Part shown: positions 24,330-36,901 of the stretch, piece by piece | Layout of the letters: the number at the start of each line of letters is the position of its first letter | Numbering within the stretch: position 1 is the first letter of the stretch | Source: Lineus longissimus | Lineage: Eukaryota; Nemertea; Pilidiophora; Heteronemertea; Lineidae | Direction: 5' to 3' | Length of the DNA stretch: 64,000 bases | Assembly (NCBI RefSeq): GCF_910592395.1 | Contig: NC_088321.1 | Span: 6,016,001 to 6,080,000 of the forward strand | The notes under the pieces: generated by a model | The model's input: the letters and a program-made list of their open reading frames with translations, nothing else | Database searches by the model: none | What the model was told of the DNA's origin: nothing | Program-made: the position numbers and the translations under genes

Positions 24330-25160
24330 ATGATCAACGTGGCCAAAATGTTACCGGCGGACAGGGCCAAGTACATGGTGATAAAGCACAGCAAGGCTCG
24401 ACGCAGGCTACCAGTACACAAGTGCAGGGTGTGTTTGTGGGCGGAAGGCAATTGTCCCTTGCTGAGGTAATAGCAGACATGTACACCAAATTGAACAAGC
24501 TGGATACAATAGAACGCAGTGTACAGTGGATCGAGAACGAAATCACTACTTTGAAGGCTGATGTCAGTTCTACCTCGAAAAAGTGTGACGATATTGGGCG
24601 GAAGGTTGATGTATTGGAAGTAGAAAATCGCAAATTGTATGACACGATTGGTTCACTACAGGAGCAGGTTTTGGATGTTCAATGTCGCTCAATGATGGAT
24701 AACTTACTTTTCGATGGTGTCCCGGACGGCCAAACCGATACCGAGGACTCAAATGATGTGCTGCTTAAAAATTATCGAAGAAAGGCTTAAAATACCGAGA
24801 AACGAAATTGATATACAAATGGCTCATCGAATAGGGAGACCAAGGAAACCTTCTGAGCGACCGAGAGCAATAGTGGCAAAGTTGGTGAACCGTGATGACC
24901 GAAGGAGGATACAGCGTGCAGCGCCTAAGTTAAAGGGCACAAACATATATATCAACGAGCAATACCCTGGATTGATCGAAGAGAGGAGAAAGAAACTAAG
25001 ACCATTCGTGAAGAAAGCAAAGAATATGGGGAAAAAGGCTTGGATTAATCGTGACAAACTGTATATTGACGGCAAACCGTGCGAGGACCCACAACACGTG
25101 TTGGAAGGGAGGCCCATTCGTGACTATGGACGTGAACAGACTACTGTCATGGAACATTAG
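24330..25160 (+). pseudogene. LINE-B ORF1: L1-like RNA-binding protein, frameshifted
   Basis: Coding resemblance begins upstream of the first GTG at 24422, in the same frame (a Gln/Gly-rich lead). The first frame gives LSLAEVIADMYTKLNKLDTIERSVQWIENEI.. and LEVENRKLYDTIGSLQEQVL, a clear coiled coil. A frameshift near 24765 moves to the frame running to 25160. That frame has the L1 ORF1 pattern: KIPRNEIDIQMAHRIGRPRK, PRAIVAKLVNRDDRRRIQRA, LKGTNIYINEQYP, ERRKKLRPFVKKAK and DKLYIDGKPCEDP, i.e. the RRM-like and C-terminal domains of the Transposase_22 family. It would act as a trimeric nucleic-acid chaperone in the RNP. The family assignment is confident; no full-length frame remains. Confidence 0.83.
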
Positions 25161-26379
25161 GGAGACGCTGAGGTGCATGATATAGCACCAGTACAGCGGG
25201 AACGTGACTTTTTTAAACTGTTAAATCTTAATGTATGTGGATTAAAATCGAAACTTATCGCTGAGGATTTTGAGGAGTATGTAAGTGACTTTCAATTTTT
25301 GTTTATTACCGAGACTAAGCTTAATGATGTTGATGAAATTTCGGTACCAGGTTTTAAAATGTTTGCAAAAAATAGACAAGTGTGTTCGGCTCACCCATCT
25401 GGGGGAATTGCTCTTTTTGTGAAAAATGAGTTAACAGAATTTTGTGAAGCTGTGAATAGTGAACATCAACATATTCAGTGGTGTAAAATTGATAAAATGT
25501 GTCTATCCCTAGATAAAGATCTATTATGTGGTGTCGTATATATTCCGCCGGAAAACTCGAGGTATTCAAGCATAGATTTATTTGATAAGTTAGAAAGTGA
25601 CATTGTTGATCTGAACGCCAGGTAGGATTGTTATTTTTGCATAGGGGGTGATTTTAATGCCCACACGGGCGAAAGCCCGGACTTTGTTTTGGAAACTGAT
25701 CTGTCACGTGAAGAGTTTGCACTGTCAGATCGTGTGTCACAGGACGTGAAGAGAGTTTGCAATTATGGAAATAGGTTATTCGAACTTTGTTCGGGTCTGG
25801 GTATCAACATAGTGAATGGTCGTTCTGGTCAAGATGAAGGTGTAGGAAAAACCACCTGCGCTGATTGTTCAGTCATAGATTATTTTCTCCTCACAACTGA
25901 TTTATTTAGTTTTGTACAAGATTTTTTTGTCGGCGATTTTAACGGTATGTTTTCTGATAAGCATTGCCCTGTAAGTTTGGTTTGTAATTGGTGTGGCGAT
26001 TATAGGAATGAGCAAAATGTAGCTATAGAAAGTGATGAAGTCGTTCCAAAACCATGGTGTGATGAAAAAAAGGATGTCTTTATGCAACATTTCGACAGGA
26101 GGGTGATAGACGAAATAACCAAATGGACCCAGGATGTTGGTACTGGTGATTTAACTGTTGATCAGATTGACAATGTGCTAGAAAACTATCAGTCAGTACT
26201 GATTGGTAGTGCTGTTGAAACATTCGGTGTAAAAGGGAATAATAGGAGTAACAGACCTGACATTTTAAAAAGGAAACCTTGGTATAATGAAGAGTGCAGA
26301 TTACAGAAAAGTGCTTTTAATCGTGCCCGGAAGCGTTTTAGAAATGTTAAGTCGCATGCAAATAGGACCCAAATGAAAA

Positions 26380-27337
26380 ATGAAATGGCCAGGGCCATTG
26401 TGCTCACCTCATGTGGAGGAAAGATGGATAAAGAGCATGGTATTGTGTCATGTAGTGTTAGGTTTGATGTAGGTCCAAGCAATTACAATTTCCCCAAAAT
26501 GGCCAATTTACAGTACATTCGACCTCTGTGACCTTGAAAAGTAGGTCAAATCAAAGAAGACCCGGGTGACACATTGAATGGTTGTTAGAATAAGATGTAC
26601 CTATGATATAAAATTGGTGACAATCGGGGAAGTCATTACTAGGAATAATGGCATTTTGAAGAATTTAGGATTTGGCCCCCTCCCTGGAGGCCAAACGGCA
26701 AATCAGATCGCACCAAACTTCGGTACCTGAGATCACCTGACCAAGGGGTACATGTGTACTTAATTTGTGATCAATAGTCATTGCAGTTAAGAAACGTGCC
26801 ATAGTTACGGCCTGACGGCGAATTTAAGCCATTTGACCTCTGTGACCTTGACAAGAAGGTCAAATTAAAAACCTGTGTGACATATACTGTATGGTGGTTA
26901 GATGTACCCATGATATCAAATTGGTGGCAATCGGGCAAGAAGTGAAGGAATAATCACATTTTTAAGGTTTTTGGATTTTGCCCCCTGGTGGTCAAGTGGT
27001 GAATCATATTGGACCAAACTTCGGTCCCTGAGATCACCTGACTAAGGGGTAAATGTGTACCAAATTTGGTATCAATAGTCATTGCAGTTTAGAAACGTGC
27101 CATCGTTACATCCTAACGGCCAATTTACACCATTTGACCTCTGTGACCTTGAAAAGGAGGTCAAATCAAAAACCCGGAGGATATATGATGCACCTTTGCT
27201 AGAAGCACCTTTGCTAGAAGTACCTACCATATTTTTTTCAAAATTTCCCGACTACTATTAAGGGAGATATTGCATATTTTCACTTTTAACGTTTGGCCCC
27301 CTGGTGGCCAAACCATGAAACGAATCGGACCGAAACT

Positions 27338-27430
<93 letters not shown>

Positions 27431-27481
27431 ACGACGGACGCCACGGTATGGGATAAGCTCACCTCTGCTAAGAGGTGAGCT
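26380..27481 (-). mobile_element. CGT element, family 2, copy d (inside LINE-B)
   Basis: Inverted relative to copy f. It starts ATGAAATGGCCAGGGCCATTGTGCTCACCTC and ends with the hairpin GCTCACCTCTGCTAAGAGGTGAGC. Three units carry TGACCTCTGTGACCTTGA-type blocks (26520, 26834, 27136) and GCCCCCTGGTGG motifs (26982, 27295). It is almost identical to copy e but lacks about 90 bp next to the (GAC)n tract, and the tract is much longer here. It splits LINE-B ORF2, so it is younger than that LINE insertion. Confidence 0.87.
27341..27430. repeat. (GAC)n microsatellite
   Basis: About 28 GAC units, the longest trinucleotide tract in the window together with 54005-54090. It lies in copy d of the CGT element. 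The poly-Asp and poly-Arg frames are artefacts. Confidence 0.92.
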
Positions 27482-29765
27482 AACGAGAGAAAACAGTACA
27501 AGAAGTTACTAAAGACCAGTTTACATAGGTATAATCTGAGTAGAATAGAGGATCTGAAACAGTTGAAAGACCACGATTCTCACAAATTTTGGAAGATGTT
27601 GAATGTTAGGGGAAATGAACAAGATAGAATACCTGATAATATGCTCGACACTTTACAAAATCATTTTAAAGAATTAAATGCTGGGAATGTGGCCGACGAA
27701 AGTTTCGAGATGACTACTGAACAGGGGAGATGAAGTGTTGAATAGGCAGATAGAGAGGGGGGAAATTTTGACCCAAATAAGAAAATTGAAGCGGAGAAAG
27801 GCCAGTGGAGTTGACGGTATTACAAACGAACTTATCATTAACACCGGGGAGTATTTAATAGATTTTTATTACAATTTGTTTAACAGAATTTTGAACATAC
27901 CGACAAATTGGATTAATGGCATTATAAAACCAATCTATAAGAAAAAGGGTGATAGAACAAAGGGTGAGAATTACAGAGGTATTACTTTATTAAGCTGTTT
28001 AGGTAAATTGTTCACATCTATTTTAAACAGCAGGTTAGACGAGTATGTGAATTTACACGAGGTATTAGGTGAAGAACAAACAGGTTTCAGATCAGGTTAC
28101 TCTACCATGGACAATGTTTTTGTTCTGAAGTGTTTGATTGATTTGTATTTGAGTAAGGGCAAATGCTTATATGTGGTATTTATTGATTTCAAACAAGCTT
28201 TCGATAAAATATGGAGGTTAGGACTTTGGCGTAAACTTATTGGAAATGGTATAAACGGTAAAATATTGAATGTCATGGTAAATATGTATGATAAAGCGAA
28301 ATCGTGTGTTCAGATTAACAATAATAGATCAGATTATTTTCCGTGTTCCAAAGGGGTTAGGCAGGGCGAAAATATGTCGCCACTCTTATTTGCGTTATAT
28401 CTAAACGATTTTGAAATTTTTTTGAACGACCATGGTTTTAATGGTCCTTCTGATTTACATATCAATAGCCAATGTGAGTTTTTAGACAACTTGGAGATTT
28501 TTTTGAAGCTGGCAATATTATTGTATGCGGACGATATGATTCTTATGGCAGATGATCCTAACGAGTTACAAAACGCCCTGAACTTATTGCACGATTACTG
28601 TGAGGAGTGGCATCTGATCGTAAATATTAAGAAAACCAAGGCAATGATTTTTTCTCGGGGAAAGCTTAGAGTAAATATACCGGAATTTAGATATAATGGG
28701 GGTAGGGTCGAGTTGGTAGACCATTTCACATACTTAGGCGTAACATTCTCATATAATGGAAATTTTGCGAGGGCAATAAAAGATAGATATAATAAAGGTA
28801 TGAAAGCCATGTTTGGTGCACTGAGAGCGTGTAGAAGACTTTCTCTTACGGTCGAATTGAGTCTAGACATATTTGACAAAGTAGTCACACCAGTTTTGCT
28901 ATATGGTAGTGAGGTGTGGGGTAACCAAAACACCGAGTTGCTGGACCGTGTACAAGTTAAATTTTGCAAATATTTGCTACGATTACCGTTAAGAACTCCT
29001 ACAGTAATGGTAATGGGAGAACTTGGGCGACACTCTTTGAAGATTCACATAGCCGTGCGAATGTTATCTTTTTGGAACAGACTCAGAATTGGAAAAACAG
29101 ATAAATGGGCTTATATCTTTTATAACATAACTAGGGAGCATTTAGACAAGGGTTATTTAAACCAAGGCTGGTGTAAAAGTGTGAAAACTGTTCTAGACGG
29201 CTGTGGCCTCACTCAAATTTGGTATACTCCCGAGGTTTTGTCCCTACGAGAACTGAAAATTGTAGTTGAACAGATAATGAGAGACCAGTGTGAACAACTA
29301 TGGAGAAACGAGGTAAATAACGATTTCAGATGTATAATTTATAGAATGTTTAAACAAAAAACCCTAACCCTATGTTAAAAAATTACCATTATATCAAACG
29401 GTCAGTATTTGTAAATTTCGTACTGGATCTATAAAATTCCCAGAAACAGTAACCAGAATGTATAGAAATGAAACTGCAGAAAATATTTGTGGTCTTTGTG
29501 ACCAGGTTTGTGTAAGAGACGAACTTCATTATTTTATTACGTGTCCGTATTTCCGTCACATGCGAGTAAGGTTGTTTCCAAACTTAAAAGAATTACCTCA
29601 GGTTTTTTATCATGAATTTTTCCATCGCATTATGACTAAATGTTCCCGGGTAAACTTAGACAATATTCATAGTTTTTGTAAAGAATTCATCAGCTTGGTC
29701 CACCATATGTAAATGTTAAATCATGTAACCTCTTATACCCGAAAGGGTTTTTTGGAGAGAAATAA

Positions 29766-29851
29766 ATTATGTTATGTTATGTTATGTTATGTTATGTTAT
29801 GTTATGTTATGTTATGTTATGTTATGTTATGTTATGTTATGTTATGTTATG
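29766..29851 (+). repeat. (TTATG)n pentanucleotide tail of LINE-B
   Basis: About 17 perfect TTATG units directly after the LINE-B 3' UTR. This fits tail slippage by the reverse transcriptase or later microsatellite growth. Confidence 0.9.
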
Positions 29852-31477
29852 ATCAACGTGCTCAACATTTGTCAGTTGTCAGTTCCACAATGAAATGGGA
29901 GGCGGATTAGTTTTTGCCGTTGCCTTCTATGCGCACCATAAGCAATTCATTTATCGAGTGTCCTGCGTGGACGGGCTCTCTCTCTCCTATAATATGTTGA
30001 GGACAATCGATGCGTTTATTTAACGCTTTGGCCTTTGATGATTACAAATAGGCATTGCAATTTGAATAAGCATTTTAGGCATCACAAATTTATATCCTAG
30101 TTATGAAAGTCGATTATATTTGCTAGTTTTGGATTCTACCCGATCCGCATTGCAAGTGTAGGGAAAATACCCTTGGTCTCGTATTTCTTTATTACACTTC
30201 TACATGGGGAAAAGCTTATGCAATGTGTAGGTACAGTGCGAATAAATATACATTGGCATGTACATTTTTGGGATATTTCGTTTCAATACTTTCCAGACTA
30301 TTTTTATCATGAATATTTTGTTACAAGCTGTCACGTTTGGGTACTATGATCCTCACTTGGTTTTAAAAGTGTTTTTATAATCCGTTGTGGGTTGGCTCTA
30401 TTTCAAAGAGCGTAAATAATGAGTTTGTAAGCTCATAACTTTTATTTGTTTGGATGGGAAGCCATCTTGGATTGTGATCTCATGAGAGAAGGGGAGATGC
30501 AAGCACTCCAAAATTTGCATATATAATTGTTTTGGGAGGAATCAAATATTTCAAGTTGGGGGAAACTCAATGTATTTACATTTACTTGGGGGGGGGGGGG
30601 GATATGTTTGATCTTTATGAATCTTCAAGTATAACATCTTTGTATAATAGATTGGGTCATGTGTGGTGTACCCCGCCACCTGACTAATCTATATTTAGAA
30701 AGCACATCTATCTGGTCAAAAATCATTGAGTTATTCGTTGGCACTGTGCCACTTTTGCCTGAGGGGAAGGAACTACCCAGGGGATGGTGATTTTGATCAC
30801 TAAGGTCATGCTATAACCCTTAAGCTATTTTAAAATACCATGTGGGGGGGGGGGGGGAGAGTGCTAGGAGAAGTGAACGAGAGAGGCTACAGAGAAGATT
30901 AGAGAAGTTAACAGATGTAGAGAGAAGAGAATAAAGATAACAGAGAAGTAAGAACAGAGAAGCGATATACTAACAGAGAAGTGCAGTTAGAGAGAGAAGA
31001 AAAGGATTTAAGAAGAGAAGATAAAGGGAGATTACAAAAGGGGTTTTAGGTTAAGTGTGTAAGCACATGTCAGTGGTATTATACGCCATCTTGGCATGTA
31101 CTTTATATGTATGTAATATTGCATGTGGTGAGGACCACTACTGGTAGAAGTCAAGTGAGAGCAATAAACCTAATTAGCAAGAATTTCTCTTCTAGTCAGT
31201 ATATTGTTGAGGCTGTCATTCTAAAAGAAATCAAGATCAGGGGCACTAGGTCCCTACAATATCATTCCTGGTATATGCATATATTGGCTGGCCATTTTAG
31301 CATTTCGATCCATGCCAGGGATAAGTTTTATTTTGGTTCCATATGATGGACGGAGGCATTTTACAAACTTTAATGAAGTAATCAGGGTAGAAAAAAGGAA
31401 TTTGGTTCTGGTGAATAATTATGTTTTGTTGATAAAACTAAAATTTCAAAGAATTACTGAACAAAAGTTCACTTTTC
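29852..31477. other. No gene seen; G-runs and purine-rich tract
   Basis: Runs of 12-13 G at 30590-30601 and 30845-30857. 30857-31050 is a degenerate GAGAAG-rich, strongly purine-biased stretch that could form triplex-prone DNA. No exon was recognised. Confidence 0.4.
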
Positions 31478-33712
31478 ACAGAAATTGACTCCAGAGACGT
31501 ATACAAGAAGCCATATGTCAAGTTGTGGTATATTGGCATCAATCGCTTTTTCGCGTTGATTACCTTTCAAAGTGACTCAAGATCAGTAATGCCAATGTGA
31601 CATTTAAGTGGTTGCTCCCCATATTTCATTGTTTCCAAACAATACATGACTTTTCAAGAGGGAACATAAAGATCAATCAGCGCTCCGAGACAATCAGGGG
31701 AAAGATTTAGAAACGGAAAGACTCAAACCATTTCACCTATGCCTACTGGTTCTAACTTAGGGGGGCGGGAAGTTGAGAAGCACTGAGAATAGGTTGCATC
31801 TCTTGCTTTACGACACTGAGGCGAAGTATCCAAGTTATTCTTTTAAAGGAATCGGCGGCTTTTTACTGCAGTATGGGTGTTCTTCTTCTGGTTCATCAGT
31901 ACACTATATTTCTTAACGTGTTTGATGATTTTCCAATTTTTTTTCAACTTTTAGATCGTAGAAGAACGTGTTATTCGTCATTTTTAGTACGCACAAGTCC
32001 TGGTACAAAATGCCTTTCCCGCCACGTGAGTGCGCGCCGAGATCTGAGTTCACGTCACCCCGCTATATGATGCAACGTCATTCCATTATCGTCGCAGTAG
32101 CGGGGCAATCAAACGCCATCAGCCTAGGGTAGATCAATGTATAGTGCATTGTTCCACAAAAAGATCGACACATGGAGAGCTAACTCAGAGTCAACATCGG
32201 AAACGTATGATAGTTCAGTAAGATTTTTTTTGGAATTTTTCCTTTTTGTGCACTCTGTTAATGGAAACTACCTGTGTTTTAATGTAGGATGTAACTGGGC
32301 AGCCGACAGCTTAGTTATATTGGCCTTAATAAAACCATTGGTCCTTCAAAGAGTCAAAACCTAGACCTGCTGATAATGACTATAGGTTCTGACTACAGTA
32401 TAATGCCAGTAATTTTTCGCAGCACTGTCTTGGTACAAAAATACCCAGGTTTATGTCGATGACTTCAAAAGGGCATGTCCCATTTACAATAAAATTATAG
32501 TTGTCGGCAAAAGAGGCGCTTCCTCCACATCGTTCTTGCGGCGATACGTTGTGTAGCATATCCTCTACACTTTTGGGTAAATATTCCTGTTTTTAACCAT
32601 GGCCTGCCTACACACGACAAATCAGCAATAGTCAATGCTCACCAATGAGCCTTAGGTTTTCTTCACCAAGGTCACATGTATTAACTTTGTGGGTTCTCGG
32701 CTCTTTTTATCTGGTTAGGTCGTGGTGTTTTAACCAGAGATATAGTTTTGTACCTGCTGGGGACTTTACTTAAACCTGAGCTCTAAGTATTTAACTGTTA
32801 ATATCTTATTTTTTTAAGTATCATTAGGGCCCTAAATCTTCACACACCTTGTTTAAAACACCCGTCGACACAATATTATGTCATACATCGTGTACCAGAA
32901 GATCCGGTGATCATATTCATATCCCATGACAATTGTTCCCACAATTTGATGCTCAATATCATATGACTTGTGTGATATCAAATATTGCGCTGTTGGCAGC
33001 CAGTTAATTTGACGTCAGTAACATGGCGGCACGTCTTGCAAAATCGTCGTCACCGACGGGAAAATCAGTCGTGTTTGCAGAAAGCAGATGGATAAGTCAA
33101 GCAATATTTCAAGGATGTTGCGAACATGTGTGGTTAATCATCTGAGGCCTTGGTTCGTGGTTGGGACAGCCACATCGCAACTGCTTGTCACGATCCACAT
33201 TTTTTAAAGGAATAAATTGCTGCTGAATTCTATCAAAAATATCAGACCAATCAACCACTTTAGCTAATCTGTTCTCTCGATCCCGCTCATTCACCATTAG
33301 CAGATCACCTGACGATAGACTTTGCAAACTTCACAAAATGAGAGTTTATGAAAATGACTTCATGACTTGATTTTATTTTTTTGTTATGGCCACGCGTATC
33401 CTCTCTCCTGAGATCCGGCTTTTTTACTCCTATGTCGTATACAAACCCTGAGAAAAAAGGGATGGGTGGTTGTTCCGATTACTTTACACACCTTGTGCAG
33501 TTTCTGTTCAGATTTGCGATATTATTAGACAGGTCTTAATAAAATCTAAGTAGTTCCTGATGTTTTGATCTTTTGAGATACAACGATTTTATGCTGCTAA
33601 ACATTCTGTTGTAGTGTTTTTGTGTCTATACGAAATAAAATAAACTTGCAGCGGGCAACGCGCGATTCAGCAAAGAGACTTCGAAAATTCAAGCTTAAAA
33701 GCGGATTTCGTG
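31478..33712. repeat. Dispersed repeat R, long copy B
   Basis: It starts like the short copy at 6684 (TTGACTCCAGAGACG) and runs collinearly with copy A (13180-14570) to the same end. Relative to A it has two extra segments, about 31845-32343 (roughly 500 bp) and about 32790-33090 (roughly 300 bp), which are insertions here or deletions in A. No intact frame. Confidence 0.75.
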
Positions 33713-35345
33713 TATTTTATATGTGTAATATAGAAGCTTTGATCAAAATAATAATAAAAATTCAAAACATTCCAATACCGATTGCCTGAGAAAATTTGAT
33801 TGGTGTACATCATTGCCATCAAATCGTCACTCGCGGACTGATATGGGCCTATTCGAATACAAGTTCTAAACTGGCCAGTGAAACAATATTTCCTTAAATC
33901 AATTATCAAAAAGTATATCCCTGTTATGGCCTGGCTCTGGAGATTAAGAATCCACTAAAGATTGAAGAATAAATCCACTTTCACCCATCACAGTCATGTA
34001 TTTACCACAGCTGCACAGTTCAGTACGGACTATGTACCACACTTCCTCCATGAATACAAGTGTCTGCCCTGTTAATGAAAATAAAATTTCATCAACAATT
34101 GCATTGGTTGCATTTTTTCTTGGTCGCCCAATATGCTTTAAAGGATTCATAGAGAGGCGGTATTTCATTAAACATGATGAGGTGAACGAAATCGTGACGC
34201 GTTTTAGTGTGAGAATGTTGCAAAATTTGCGGCTATTCAGCTTCTCCTGCATTATACATGTAGGGTCGGCATTATATGACCCATTCTTCCTCTAGTAATA
34301 CACTCTACTTATTATTCAATCCTCGAATTTAGTCAGTCTGGAAGAGGATCGATTTCCGTACTTGGTGCTTGTTATAGCCTTCCACAATTGTAGTGTTTGC
34401 AGAGGTATGGACTATACTGGTTTAATCACTCGACCCAAGATATTGCCATGTGCGGTATAAAGTGAAACTATCAACCTAGATCAGAAACGAGATGAAGCCG
34501 AAAGAAGATACATGCTATCCAAAATTAGGCAGGCTGCATTGGGAATCTCTGAATGAAAAAGTGAAAGCGTCCTAACAGGCTGATTAGTGCATGCAGTTCG
34601 AAGAGTTGAAGGGGGCATAGAAGAGAGGCCACTATGGCACGACATTGACGCCAATTAACACACTCACCAGAACTAGAATTCTGACACAACGGTTAAGAAA
34701 CTTGATGGAACACAACCAGTGCTGTTAAAAGTACTTATGTTCATTAAGAGCCAGTTTTTATAAGAATCAGGCGGATTTCTATTAGAGGGTGATATTATAA
34801 CCGTCTAAGATTTGCCTGAACTTTTTGTTGGTGAAAGGCCTATGGGCAGATAGAAAATCCTGAACTTCTAGGTCCCTAAAACGAACATGTTTTTTTCTAG
34901 GGTCTCTTGGAATGGTCACTGTTTTGACACCTGATTCAGGAGATGTTAATCGTAACGAAGCATTTTCTGTTAGGGTTCGTCTCCCCGTATGAAGCGCTCA
35001 GGATACGTATCTTCATATCCCAAGTTATTTTGTTGAGCGCTTGTTAACGATGCTTCACTACATGAATGTATGCGCCTGCAAATATCTCGGCCGCGGAGAT
35101 ATGTTGTTAGCTCTTAAACCGTCTCGCCATTATCTCGTCATGATTTTTATTGATTGCATGGTGGGCCACTGGGCGATGCGTGGTCCTCCCATCATTCGAG
35201 TCCGTATTTTTTGTCATATTTTTGTCATGGGACAAGGGCATGATCTCTTGGAGTGGTTGAGACACCAAGACAAAGTCATTAATATTCAGGACAAACACGT
35301 TTCTCGGTCGGCCATGCCTGAGGTCAACCCCCCCCCCTCCCCTAT
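33713..35345. other. No recognised gene
   Basis: Two overlapping open frames on opposite strands near 33944-34295 (about 100 codons each) lack any recognisable domain. Otherwise empty. Confidence 0.35.
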
Positions 35346-35480
35346 ATTGTACGCGCCGGTCACCGATCCAAAGGTTGACCGCGCTCAGCGTTGCTTAACT
35401 TCCACCGCGCCAACCACTGGGCCATAAAGGAATTCCCTCATGGACGGCGGGTTAAGCCGGGCCATATACCTGGGGTACTA
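35346..35480 (-). repeat. 5S/tRNA-like SINE unit, copy 1
   Basis: On the minus strand it reads GGAAGTTAAGCAACGCTGAG, then GCGGTCA, then TTGGATCGGTGACCG. These resemble the internal box A and box C of 5S rRNA genes. Just upstream is TGGCCCAGTGGTTGGCGCG, which resembles a tRNA A box. The rest of a 5S gene is missing, so this is a Pol III-derived retroelement or pseudogene. It lacks 16 bp present in copy 2. Confidence 0.55.
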
Positions 35481-35597
35481 TACATCATTCCCCCCTTCGG
35501 ACAGAGATGGATCGTCCTCGATCCTACTTAGCGCTTCATGCGTCTCAGTACCGAACTACAAATCCAGAGCTCGCATCGCGTGGGAAGGTCTGCCAGA

Positions 35598-35755
35598 TAT
35601 ATTGTACGCGCCGGTCACCGATCCAAAGGTTGACCGCGCTCAACGTTGCTTAACTTCCACTCTGGGGCCAACGCGCCAACCACTGGGCCATAAAGGAATT
35701 CCCTCATGGCCGGTGGGTTAAGCCGTGCCATATACCTGGGGGTACTATACACCCC
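35598..35755 (-). repeat. 5S/tRNA-like SINE unit, copy 2
   Basis: Same unit as 35346-35480, in the same orientation and about 254 bp away, nearly identical across about 140 bp. It retains an extra 16 bp (CTCTGGGGCCAACGCG on the plus strand) between the tRNA-like and 5S-like parts. Confidence 0.55.
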
Positions 35756-35812
35756 CCACCCCATCTAGTAAATACGGCCCTGTTTTCAACCTGGAATATG
35801 AAATTAGTTTTT

Positions 35813-35925
35813 TACCCCTGCCCCTGCCCCTGTCCCTGCCCGTCTCGCGAGATCCATATCAAGCGAGGGTAGGAAACGTTACGTAGCGTCGTTGAGCTGA
35901 TTAACCCTGCCCCTGCCCCTGCCCA
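35813..35925. repeat. CCCCTG hexamer runs
   Basis: Two short runs of CCCCTG units (35816-35839 and 35905-35923) are separated by about 65 bp of unique sequence. Confidence 0.6.
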
Positions 35926-36897
35926 GTGTGTTGCAGACATTGTTGGCCTGACGCTGCCGGCCACGCCCAATTGTTTAGTGGCGGCAATAATCAAATGTTA
36001 TCCTGTAAAAGATGGAACGCTCCACTCATCCGGGTTCGATGGGTTTTTTCCTCACCCCGACCCTTATTTTGTGTCATCAGACAGACCGGGCCCAGGAGAC
36101 CGGATCACCATCCTGATCATATGTCTGACGTACCCTCCGCAATGAGGCTGTAGATGCGGGTGGAAGTGTTCTGGTGCCACAAACGTGTCTGTGAATAAGT
36201 ATAAAAGCAGTCCCAGAAATAGTCCTGTCGTCTCCCCCCTCCCGTCCCCTATCTCTTTTAAGCTGAAGATGAGTGAAGCCTGTTTTAAAATCCAGACGAG
36301 TCATGACTGTCCAAGAGGGGCTCTCTTTCTGACCTACAGCGGGACCCGCAGGCATAGACCCATAAGGACGACAATAACAACGTGTTTTCCAATCTCCCCA
36401 GCGCAGGTTGTGTGGTTATGTCTCTCTGTTACCGCTGTCAACGATTTGGCTCCGATCCTCCGCCCTCGTTTCGGTATTCTCTCCATCCACGCGCTGGTGC
36501 AGCTGTATGCTCAATAATAATTGTGCCAATAATTGTACTGCCATCATTTTTCAAGAATTTCTTGAATATCTTGATTTTCTATTTTTTTGGCGGGATTTAA
36601 ATCTGATAAGTGATGTATTTGCATTATTTTGGGCAGACCTGCCCACTACATACGGAATCAACGAACGTACTCTTAAAAGTAGGTCGCAAAATATTACAAA
36701 GCAATTCGTTTTGAAGAAATTTTTTTGACATTAAGTCCATCCATCTCTGTTTCGAGTGCAGCAGTAAAATGTTCTTATTTTAGTCCGGGAATTGGCCTCG
36801 CCCTCGTCAGTTAGTTACAGAACACTAGTCTCGCGAGATTACGTCATTTGCCGGCTCTGCTGATTGACTCCACTGATTGACATACAATGCCAATCGC
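35926..36897. other. No recognised gene
   Basis: A TATAAAAG at about 36200 is followed by a C/T-rich tract. No downstream exon could be supported. Confidence 0.3.
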
Positions 36898-36901
36898 ATG
36901 G

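Larger units (their letters stand above)
25173..29712 (+). pseudogene. LINE-B ORF2: endonuclease-reverse transcriptase, interrupted
   Basis: Endonuclease: LNVCGLKSKL, FITETKLND, GVVYIPPENS; an in-frame TAG at 25623-25625; then GDFNAHTG, SVIDYFLLT and SDKHCPVSL, so the catalytic residues are kept. A CGT element splits the linker at 26380-27481; the flanking peptide resumes as ERKQYKKLL. A frameshift near 27728 precedes the RT. RT motifs: RKASGVDGI, NYRGITLLSCLGKLF, GEEQTGFRSGYST, FIDFKQAFDKIW, KGVRQGENMSPLLF, LLYADDMILMADD (28524-28535) and FTYLGVTF. After the RT frame ends at 29378, two more shifts (29370s, near 29415) lead to a 3' frame with ICGLC..DELHYFITCPYF, a zinc-knuckle-like end. Length is normal for ORF2 once the insertion is ignored. 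Confidence 0.9.
24320..29851 (+). mobile_element. LINE-B: non-LTR retrotransposon with L1-like ORF1
   Basis: In order on the plus strand: ORF1 (about 24330-25160), ORF2 endonuclease (25173-26380), an inserted CGT element (26380-27481), the ORF2 linker (27482-27730), RT (27735-29378), a C-terminal CxxC..H..C segment (29458-29712) and a (TTATG)n tail (29766-29851). The ORF2 start is 13 bp after the ORF1 stop. It is inactivated by one in-frame stop, several frameshifts and the insertion. The clade is not fixed; the C-terminal zinc-like segment and pentanucleotide tail are seen in CR1/L2/RTE-like groups. Confidence 0.88.

Noticed and set aside
27270-27512. Poly-Asp / poly-Arg open frames; likewise poly-Ser and poly-Arg at 18857, 44066 and 54005
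   Set aside because: Pure translations of CGT/GAC microsatellites inside repeats; not genes.
29760-29910. Open frame through the TTATG repeat
   Set aside because: Repeat translation; the repeat is the LINE-B tail.
33944-34295. Overlapping ~100-codon frames on both strands
   Set aside because: No domain and no means to choose a strand; probably chance.
35598-35755. Functional 5S rRNA gene
   Set aside because: Only the internal promoter-like part is recognisable and it is fused to a tRNA-like segment; the full 120-nt 5S is absent.
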